Assembly: GCF_946479605.1 (NCBI RefSeq)
Contig: NZ_CAMLGT010000162.1
Coordinates: 1 to 8,780 of the forward strand
Direction of reading: 5' to 3'
Source: an uncultured Lacibacter sp.
Lineage (GTDB): Bacteria; Bacteroidota; Bacteroidia; Chitinophagales; Chitinophagaceae
DNA: 8,780 nucleotides
Part shown: piece after piece, positions 1 through 4,367 of the stretch
Position numbering within the stretch: position 1 is the stretch's first letter
How the letters are laid out: the number at the start of each line of letters is the position of its first letter
Position numbers and translations under genes: made by a program
The notes under the pieces: generated by a model
The model's database searches: none
The model's input: only the letters and a program-made list of their open reading frames with translations
Told to the model about the DNA's origin: nothing

Positions 1-1
1 T

Positions 2-73
2 GACAGTGACCAAACGGTATCTGCGATAAAGGCAACACAAAAAATGTTGAACATGATCGTGAGTGGTCAGTAG
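2..73 (+). CDS. C-terminal tail of a truncated upstream gene, possibly 2-isopropylmalate synthase
   Basis: An open frame enters from the left edge and ends at TAG (71-73). It encodes 23 residues beginning DSDQTVSAIKATQKMLNMIV. The D-x-D-x-x-V-x-A pattern followed by a helix with MLN resembles, from memory, the last segment of the LeuA regulatory (dimerisation) domain, where an acidic turn precedes a helix ending in ALN. LeuA would make the 2-isopropylmalate that, after isomerisation, becomes the substrate of the LeuB encoded just downstream, so the context fits. The last four residues (VSGQ) are encoded by the GTGAGTGG-type repeat that fills the start of the gap, so the native end of the domain is probably near MLNMI. 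Only the tail is visible: that it is coding is fairly likely, the LeuA assignment is inference. Confidence 0.5.
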   Translation, partial: DSDQTVSAIKATQKMLNMIVSGQ

Positions 74-89
74 TGAGTGGCGAGTGGGG
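59..89. repeat. Degenerate GTGAGTGG-word repeat
   Basis: Three to four imperfect copies of a (GT)GAGTGG word lie head to tail: GTGAGTGG at 59-66, GTGAGTGG at 73-80 and CGAGTGGGG at 81-89, with GTCAGTAG between the first two. The array overlaps the last codons and the stop of the upstream gene. It has no dyad symmetry and does not look like an operator. Its function is unknown. Confidence 0.6.
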
Positions 90-94
90 AAACC

Positions 95-130
95 CCGACA
101 GCGGTTGAAAACCCTGTCGGCGGTTGAAAA
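95..130. repeat. Palindromic REP-like element with internal direct repeat
   Basis: CCGACAG (95-101) is perfectly inverted as CTGTCGG (114-120), giving a 7-bp GC-rich stem with a 12-base loop. Overlaid on it, GCGGTTGAAAA occurs twice in direct orientation (101-111 and 120-130). There is no T run after the stem (it is followed by CGGTTGAAAATTT), so a classic intrinsic terminator is unlikely. It ends 33 bases before the leuB start and would lie in the leuB leader if transcription reads through. It could be a dispersed extragenic palindrome, an mRNA-processing or attenuating hairpin, or an operator. Confidence 0.55.
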
Positions 131-163
131 TTTAATAACAAAACAAGTTCAAGCAGAATAACA

Positions 164-1237
164 ATGGCAACAAAACACATTTTAATTGTTCCGGGCGATG
201 GTATCGGACAGGAAGTAACAGCAGTGGGTAAAAAAGTATTGGATAAGATTGCTGCAAAGTTTGGTCACACATTTACATACGATGAAGCGTTGATCGGTCA
301 TGTGGCCATTGAAGCAACAGGTGTTCCTTTACCTGATGAGTCATTAGAAAAAATGCGCAAATCAGATGCAGTATTGTTTGGTGCTGTTGGTCATCCGAAG
401 TATGATAACGATCCTTCTGCAAAAGTTCGTCCTGAGCAAGGTTTGCTGAAGATGCGCAAGGAACTTGGATTGTATGCCAATCTTCGTCCCATTAAATTGT
501 TTGATGAGTTGTTAGGTGCTTCCAGCATTAAACCGGAGATTTTAAAAGGTGCAGATATTCTCTTCTTCCGTGAATTGACTGGCGATATTTACTTCGGCGA
601 AAAAGGACGTAAGAACAATGGCGATACTGCTTATGATATTGCAGAGTACAGCCGTTTTGAAGTAGAGCGTATTGCACGCAAAGCATTTGAAGCAGCACGC
701 ACACGTAAAAAGAAATTATGTTCTGTTGATAAAGCAAACGTTATTGAAACGTCACGTTTGTGGAGAGAAGTAGTGCAGAAAGTAGCATTGGAATATCCTG
801 ATGTGGAAGTGGAACATCAGTTTGTTGATGCAACGGCCATGTTGCTCATTAAAGATCCACGTCGTTTTGATGTGGTGGTGACAGCTAACTTGTTTGGTGA
901 TATTCTTACAGATGAAGCTTCGCAGATTGCAGGTTCAATGGGTATGCTGGCGAGTGCATCGATTGGCGATGGTACGGGTGTATATGAACCTATCCACGGT
1001 TCAGCACACGATATTACAGGTAAAGGTGTAGCTAATCCGTTGGCTTCGGTTTTATCCGCTGCCTTATTATTGGATATTTCGTTTGGCATGAAAGCAGAAT
1101 CTGAAGCTGTGATTAATGCTGTAGATAAAGTATTAAAAGATGGTTACCGTTCACGTGATATCGCCGATGCCTCAACGCCGGCCGATAAAATTCTTGGAAC
1201 GGATGCTATGGGTGAGCAGGTCCTGCTCCATATTTAA
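164..1237 (+). CDS. leuB: 3-isopropylmalate dehydrogenase
   Basis: LeuB oxidises and decarboxylates (2R,3S)-3-isopropylmalate to 2-oxoisocaproate with NAD+ in the cytoplasm, the third dedicated step of leucine synthesis. The 357 residues match the usual family length. Visible landmarks are GDGIG at 11-15, GAVGHPKYD at 73-81, the substrate arginines in MRKELGLYANLRP (R98, R108) and FRELTGD (R136), the VDKANV lysine (K190), the metal-binding aspartates D222, D246 and D250, and the cofactor loop HGSAHDITGKGVANP at 278-292. The glycine-rich loop reads GHPKYD where many homologues have GGPKWD, and HGSAHD where they have HGSAPD. Both look like lineage variation rather than damage. ATG at 164 gives a complete N-terminal strand; no Shine-Dalgarno precedes it, as usual in this phylum. 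No clear TAnnTTTG promoter lies upstream, so it may be co-transcribed with the gene ending at 73. A strong terminator follows. Confidence 0.96.
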   Translation: MATKHILIVPGDGIGQEVTAVGKKVLDKIAAKFGHTFTYDEALIGHVAIEATGVPLPDESLEKMRKSDAVLFGAVGHPKYDNDPSAKVRPEQGLLKMRKELGLYANLRPIKLFDELLGASSIKPEILKGADILFFRELTGDIYFGEKGRKNNGDTAYDIAEYSRFEVERIARKAFEAARTRKKKLCSVDKANVIETSRLWREVVQKVALEYPDVEVEHQFVDATAMLLIKDPRRFDVVVTANLFGDILTDEASQIAGSMGMLASASIGDGTGVYEPIHGSAHDITGKGVANPLASVLSAALLLDISFGMKAESEAVINAVDKVLKDGYRSRDIADASTPADKILGTDAMGEQVLLHI

Positions 1238-1254
1238 AAGGAAACTGAAAGGAC

Positions 1255-1283
1255 AAAGGGCATTGCAGAAATGCCCTTTTTTT
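1255..1283 (+). terminator. Intrinsic terminator of leuB
   Basis: AAAGGGCATT (1255-1264) pairs perfectly with AATGCCCTTT (1270-1279) around a five-base loop, and the T run continues to 1283. It begins 17 bases after the leuB stop and isolates leuB from the peroxiredoxin gene. Confidence 0.93.
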
Positions 1284-1343
1284 GTTTAACAAAATAATCG
1301 TTTCGTTGTTATTGACTTTGATTTTTAACTAATCTTCCAAATT

Positions 1344-1814
1344 ATGAATATTCAAAAAGGACAAAAAGCCCCGGATTTCAGCCTGTACGATACCGAAAGA
1401 AACAAGGTGAATCTGTCTGATTTTAAAGGAAAGAATGTATTGATCCTGTTTTACCCGCAGGCATTTTCAAGTACCTGTACAAAAGAGCTTTGTGCTGTGA
1501 GGGATGATATTGCCCGTTACAACAATGCCAATGCACAAGTGCTTGGTATATCTGTTGATTCAGTATTTACCCTGAAACGCTACAAAGAGGAGCAAGGGTA
1601 CAACTTTCCACTGCTAAGCGACTTTAATAAAGAAGTATCGGCCGCATACGATTCATTGTATGAAAACTGGATACTTGATATGAAAGGAGTATCAAAGCGT
1701 AGTGCGTTTGTGATTGATAAAGAAGGCATTATTCAATATATAGAACTGGTGGAGGTAAAAGATGCAGTGCCTGATTTTGAAGCAATTAGCCAATGCCTGG
1801 CTGATTTAAATTAA
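1344..1814 (+). CDS. Peroxiredoxin of the Bcp/AhpE-like group
   Basis: This is a thiol peroxidase of the AhpC/TSA superfamily that reduces hydrogen peroxide or organic peroxides, presumably in the cytoplasm since no signal peptide is seen. The fold is apparent from APDFSLYD (9-16), LSDFKGKNVLILFYP (24-38) and LGISVDS. The active-site loop PQAFSSTC (38-45) fits P-x-x-x-S/T-x-x-C with serine at 42 and C45 as the peroxidatic cysteine. C50, five residues later in TKELC, sits where the resolving cysteine of E. coli Bcp lies (C45/C50). A third cysteine, C151, is near the C-terminus. The conserved arginine is probably in GVSKRSAFVID. The length of 156 residues is typical. It is monocistronic in appearance, with a terminator upstream and a hairpin downstream. 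Family assignment is secure; a Bcp-type intramolecular disulfide is inferred from cysteine spacing. Confidence 0.92.
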   Translation: MNIQKGQKAPDFSLYDTERNKVNLSDFKGKNVLILFYPQAFSSTCTKELCAVRDDIARYNNANAQVLGISVDSVFTLKRYKEEQGYNFPLLSDFNKEVSAAYDSLYENWILDMKGVSKRSAFVIDKEGIIQYIELVEVKDAVPDFEAISQCLADLN

Positions 1815-1825
1815 GCTTATTTGGG

Positions 1826-1867
1826 CAGGAGGAAGGCAGGTAGTAATAGAAAATTGTCTTCCTCCTG
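1826..1867. other. Long hairpin without T tract after the peroxiredoxin gene
   Basis: CAGGAGGAAG (1826-1835) is perfectly inverted as CTTCCTCCTG (1858-1867). Pairing can extend inward by GCAG/TTGT with two G-U pairs, giving about 14 pairs. The loop is AT-rich. Neither strand has a T run directly after the stem, so it is not a textbook intrinsic terminator. It lies 11 bases after the stop and may cap the mRNA 3' end or be a terminator of non-standard form. Confidence 0.55.
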
Positions 1868-1888
1868 TTAAGATTTGTGAAAAAAAGC

Positions 1889-1919
1889 TTGTAAATTGCT
1901 GATAATAAAACTAAGTTTG
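1889..1919 (+). promoter_or_regulatory. Candidate Bacteroidota promoter for the T9SS-tail gene
   Basis: TAAGTTTG (1912-1919) matches the -7 consensus TAnnTTTG exactly, and a TTG at 1889-1891 lies 20 bases upstream in the -33 position. The predicted transcription start, about four bases after the -7 box, falls at roughly 1923, only two bases before the TTG start codon at 1925. The match may therefore mean a leaderless transcript, or be fortuitous in an AT-rich gap. Confidence 0.45.
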
Positions 1920-1924
1920 TTTCG

Positions 1925-2269
1925 TTGAAACGGATTTTAACCATAATTGCCTGTATCCTCTTGATAGCCACAGCAACCGCCCAGACCGACAGATCTTCGT
2001 CTGGAAACGCTGAAAATGTGGTTAAGGCAGTCCGTTTTTATCCCAATCCAGCTTCTTCCTTTATCAATTTTGAATTCAAAGACGTTAAGCTTTCAGATTA
2101 TTCGATTAAGCTGTTCAATTTTATTGGCAAGAAAGTTTTAGAAGTCAATAATCTTACTCCCCGCACTGTTGTAAGTCTCAATGATTTCTTCCGTGGTGTT
2201 TATATCTTCCAATTGACCGACCGAAACGGTAAAGTTGTTGAGAGTGGCAAGTTTCAGGTAGTGAAGTAA
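1925..2269 (+). CDS. Small exported protein consisting of a signal peptide and a T9SS type A sorting domain
   Basis: The 114 residues begin with a signal peptide (MKRILTIIACILLIATATAQ; basic start, hydrophobic core, likely cleavage after A19 in ATA-Q). A short Ser/Asn-rich linker to about residue 34 precedes a Por-type C-terminal domain: RFYPNPASSFINFEF (37-51), KLFNFIGKKVLEV, the turn FFRGVYIFQLTDRNGK (88-103) and the closing KFQVVK. Such domains normally sit at the end of larger cargo and direct it through the type IX system to the cell surface; here there is no cargo. The frame has no ATG before the signal peptide: TTG at 1925 is the best start, and an in-frame stop lies at 1892-1894. It may be a surface protein in its own right or a remnant of a longer cargo gene, although no degraded coding sequence is visible upstream. 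Domain call firm, role unknown. Confidence 0.82.
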   Translation: MKRILTIIACILLIATATAQTDRSSSGNAENVVKAVRFYPNPASSFINFEFKDVKLSDYSIKLFNFIGKKVLEVNNLTPRTVVSLNDFFRGVYIFQLTDRNGKVVESGKFQVVK

Positions 2270-2283
2270 TCAATTTTGTTTCT

Positions 2284-2373
2284 GGTTTCAAGTTTCTTGT
2301 TTCAGGTTTGTATAGAACCTGAATGGTTTTCTAACGCCCAATCTTGAAACCTGCAGCCGGGAACTTGAAACTG
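2284..2373. repeat. Inverted GTTTCAAG/GTTTCAGG word repeats between convergent genes
   Basis: The left half carries GGTTTCAAG (2284-2292) and GTTTCAGG (2299-2306). The right half carries the complementary words CTTGAAACC (2343-2351) and CTTGAAACTG (2364-2373). GGTTTCAAG and CTTGAAACC are perfect 9-bp inverted copies, so the whole gap can fold on itself in either transcript. The words resemble the 3' end of the preceding gene (CAAGTTTCAGGT at 2248-2259). Confidence 0.6.
2301..2330 (+). terminator. Possible weak terminator of the T9SS-tail gene
   Basis: TTCAGGTT (2301-2308) pairs with AACCTGAA (2316-2323) around a seven-base loop. The following TGGTTTTCTAA is only moderately T-rich. The hairpin sits within the inverted-repeat gap between two convergent genes, where either transcript would need to stop. 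Confidence 0.4.
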
Positions 2374-2395
2374 TAAACCATAAACTAGCAACCAG

Positions 2396-3568
2396 CTACA
2401 GCACCTGCACAATCAAAAACTTCAAATAATGTGTATTCTCCCAACCCCACACAATCGGATGGTCGGAGCTTTGCGTTTGAAAGCTAACCTGGCGTAATTG
2501 CCGGCGGGCATCTTTGGCGGCCATTTGAATGATCTCTAAAAACAGATCAGGCTGAACAAGATTGGTGCAGGAAGACGTTACTAAGAAACCTCCTGGTTTA
2601 ACCAGCTTCATACCACGGAGATTGATTTCCTTATAACCGGTAATTGCTTTTTGAATGGTAGCCCGAGATTTGGTGAAGGATGGCGGATCGAGCATCACCA
2701 CATCGTATTGCTTTCCTTCCTTCACCCATGTTTTCAACACATCAAAAGCATTCACGCATTCAAATTTGCATTTATCAGCAACGCCATTTAATTCGGCATT
2801 TTTATTACACATGGCAATAGCGCTTTCCGATATGTCAAGTCCGTGTACACTTTTAGCTCCATACTTAGCTGCATGAATTTCAAATGTACCTGTGTAGGTA
2901 AAGGCACCCAATACTTCTGCATCTTTTACAATATGCTGTATCTGGCGACGGTTATCCTGCTGATCAAGGAAGTAGCCGGTTTTTTGTCCGTTGGCAATAT
3001 CTACATGAAACTGCAAACCGTTTTCATTGATGATGATATTGGTATCGAAGGGTTCACTCAAGAAACCTTTTTTCTGTTCCATCCCTTCCAGCTCACGAAT
3101 AGGCACATCGTTGCGCTCGTAAATGCCTTTTGGCTGAAAGATCTGGTTGATGGCTTTTACAATGGCGTCTTTCCATAAATCGATGCCCAATGCTAGTGTT
3201 TGAATAACAAAATAGTCGTTGAATTTATCGATGATCAACTGAGGTAATCCGTCGGCTTCACCAAAAATGAGACGGCAGTTTTCCTTGTAACCCATCTGTT
3301 GACGTTCTTTCCATGCCTGGCTCAGCTTGTGTAAAAAGAAGTCATCATTTATTCCTTCGTTTTTCTTTCGGGTAAGTATGCGAACGAGGATCTGCGATTT
3401 CGGGTTAAAATAGCCCCGGCCTAAAAACTTATCATCATGCGTATGCACATCTACAATTGCACCTGCCTCGGCATTTCCATCTACACGGTTTACTTCGTTG
3501 GCAAAAACCCAGGGATGGCCGTTTGCAACACGTTGCGAGATCTTTCTGTTGAGTGTCACTTTTGTCAT
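2396..3568 (-). CDS. rlmI: RlmI-type 23S rRNA (cytosine-5) methyltransferase
   Basis: This is a class I SAM-dependent RNA methyltransferase of the RlmI/RlmK family; E. coli RlmI makes m5C1962 in 23S rRNA. An N-terminal PUA-type RNA-binding domain is seen at about 1-75 (GHPWVFANEV at 17-26, FLGRGYFNPKS at 48-58). The linker domain contains EADGLPQLIIDKF (104-116), and the catalytic domain opens with QKTGYFLDQQDNR (195-207). The SAM loop is VLGAFTYTG (219-227), motif IV is DPPSFTKS (294-301), and the catalytic cysteine is probably C334 in TSSCTN. Motif I has Gly at 221 and Thr at 228 where homologues usually have Asp/Asn and Gly. The length of 390 residues is normal. I chose ATG at 3568 because the in-frame TTG at 3577 lies inside the promoter -7 box. 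The gene converges on the T9SS-tail gene and diverges from grpE. Exact target site is inferred from the family. Confidence 0.88.
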   Translation of the reverse strand: MTKVTLNRKISQRVANGHPWVFANEVNRVDGNAEAGAIVDVHTHDDKFLGRGYFNPKSQILVRILTRKKNEGINDDFFLHKLSQAWKERQQMGYKENCRLIFGEADGLPQLIIDKFNDYFVIQTLALGIDLWKDAIVKAINQIFQPKGIYERNDVPIRELEGMEQKKGFLSEPFDTNIIINENGLQFHVDIANGQKTGYFLDQQDNRRQIQHIVKDAEVLGAFTYTGTFEIHAAKYGAKSVHGLDISESAIAMCNKNAELNGVADKCKFECVNAFDVLKTWVKEGKQYDVVMLDPPSFTKSRATIQKAITGYKEINLRGMKLVKPGGFLVTSSCTNLVQPDLFLEIIQMAAKDARRQLRQVSFQTQSSDHPIVWGWENTHYLKFLIVQVL

Positions 3569-3574
3569 AGCCGG

Positions 3575-3582
3575 CAAAGATA
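3575..3582 (-). promoter_or_regulatory. -7 box of the rlmI promoter
   Basis: On the minus strand TATCTTTG (3582 down to 3575) matches TAnnTTTG exactly and continues as CCGG. The predicted start near 3571 is three bases from the ATG at 3568, implying a very short or absent leader. No good -33 TTG is seen at the expected distance. The box overlaps the alternative TTG start and thereby argues against it. Confidence 0.55.
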
Positions 3583-3587
3583 ATGGT

Positions 3588-3620
3588 AACTGCGAAGTAC
3601 ATAGTTAGAACTGCGAAGTA
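3588..3620. repeat. Direct repeat AACTGCGAAGTA in the rlmI-grpE divergent region
   Basis: AACTGCGAAGTA occurs at 3588-3599 and again at 3609-3620, with start points 21 bases apart (two helical turns). It lies just upstream of the rlmI -7 box, over its -33 region, and about 50 bases upstream of the grpE -33 element. Placement would suit a regulator site, but the word also resembles the degenerate repeats in the other gaps. Confidence 0.5.
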
Positions 3621-3668
3621 ATAAGTGATAGAAGAGCAAATACAAGACATTTTGTCCAAATTCTGGCA

Positions 3669-3698
3669 TTGGCAATATTCTTGACGGCCTTACCTTTG
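3669..3698 (+). promoter_or_regulatory. grpE promoter (-33 TTG, -7 TACCTTTG)
   Basis: TTG at 3669-3671, a 19-base spacer and TACCTTTG at 3691-3698 fit the Bacteroidota primary sigma factor consensus in sequence and spacing. The predicted start is near 3702, leaving about 15 bases before the grpE ATG at 3717. The -33 TTG is the same triplet that would otherwise be read as an upstream TTG start codon. I see no CIRCE inverted repeat, so HrcA control is not supported here. Confidence 0.75.
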
Positions 3699-3716
3699 CC
3701 GACAATTTTACGTTTT

Positions 3717-4289
3717 ATGGAACAAAAGACGAACGAAATGACAGAACAAAACGCAGCTGATGTTAACAATACAGCTTTTAGTACCGATATTAATACCGAC
3801 GAAAACATCGCCGGTGTAAACCACCTCAACGAGCAAATTGCAGAAGAAAGCGAACTGGAAAAATTGAAAGATGCTGTGGAAGAGGAAAAGAAAAAATATC
3901 TCTACCTCATGGCCGAGTTCGACAATTTCCGCCGTCGTACTGCAAAAGAAAGAGTGGAGCAGATGCAAACTGCAGGCAAAGAAGTTATTGTTTCGTTACT
4001 GGAAGTGCTGGATGATGCCGACCGTGCAGAAGTTGAACTTTCGAAAGCTGGTCCGGTTGATGAAGGTGTTAAACTGGTGTTCCATAAACTCCGCACATCA
4101 TTACAAAACCGTGGATTGAAAGTTATGGAAACAAAAGGTCAGGACTTTGACGCAGATAAGCACGAGGCCATTACTGAAATTCCTGCACCAATTGAAGAGT
4201 TGAAAGGAAAAGTGATTGATGAAATTGAAAAAGGATATTTACTTAACGATAAAATCATCCGCTTTGCGAAAGTGGTGGTAGGAAAATAA
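3717..4289 (+). CDS. grpE: Nucleotide exchange factor GrpE
   Basis: GrpE is the homodimeric cytoplasmic exchange factor that releases ADP from DnaK and resets its substrate cycle. The 190 residues open with an acidic, Asn/Thr-rich disordered tail (1-45). A long helix follows, from ELEKLKDAVEEEKKKYLYLMAEF into FRRRTAKERVEQM (about 46-84), which would form the dimer coiled coil. Then come the four-helix-bundle region (85-135, LLEVLDDADRAEVEL) and the C-terminal beta head with the family signature DADKHEAITEIP (145-156) and GKVIDEIEKGYLLNDKIIRFAKVVV. ATG at 3717 is preferred over the TTG 48 bases upstream because that stretch contains the promoter; ATG at 3738 (residue 8) is a weaker alternative. 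dnaJ follows after 78 bases, and dnaK is not in the window. Confidence 0.95.
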   Translation: MEQKTNEMTEQNAADVNNTAFSTDINTDENIAGVNHLNEQIAEESELEKLKDAVEEEKKKYLYLMAEFDNFRRRTAKERVEQMQTAGKEVIVSLLEVLDDADRAEVELSKAGPVDEGVKLVFHKLRTSLQNRGLKVMETKGQDFDADKHEAITEIPAPIEELKGKVIDEIEKGYLLNDKIIRFAKVVVGK

Positions 4290-4290
4290 A

Positions 4291-4364
4291 GCTGCAAGCC
4301 GCAAGCCATTAGCTGCAAGCTGGTTTGCGTTTTACTAAAAGCTTGCAGCTAAAAGCTAGTAGCT
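4291..4364. repeat. GCTGCAAGC-word repeat forming a hairpin before dnaJ
   Basis: GCTGCAAGC occurs directly at 4291-4299 and 4312-4320 with a partial copy CGCAAGCC between, and inverted as GCTTGCAGC at 4341-4349. TTAGCTGCAAGCT (4309-4321) and AGCTTGCAGCTAA (4340-4352) make a perfect 13-bp stem with an 18-base loop, ending 15 bases before the dnaJ ATG. A further AGCTAGTAGCT (4354-4364) follows. There is no T tract, so it is not an intrinsic terminator. In a grpE-dnaJ transcript it would be a stable structure next to the dnaJ ribosome-binding region. Confidence 0.75.
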
Positions 4365-4367
4365 GAT

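Noticed and set aside
95..130. CRISPR-like direct repeats
   Set aside because: There are only two short copies, adjoining without a spacer array, and no cas gene is present.
1313..1320. TGACTTTG upstream of the peroxiredoxin gene as a -7 promoter box
   Set aside because: It has one mismatch in the important TA and no TTG at the -33 distance, so I did not list it, although it may still be the promoter.
1815..1924. Remnant of a cargo gene upstream of the T9SS tail
   Set aside because: The gap is only 110 bases, has stops in the T9SS frame, and is occupied by a hairpin and a promoter-like sequence; no coding remnant is visible.
3569..3716. CIRCE operator for HrcA control of grpE-dnaJ
   Set aside because: No TTAGCACTC-N9-GAGTGCTAA type inverted repeat is present in the region.
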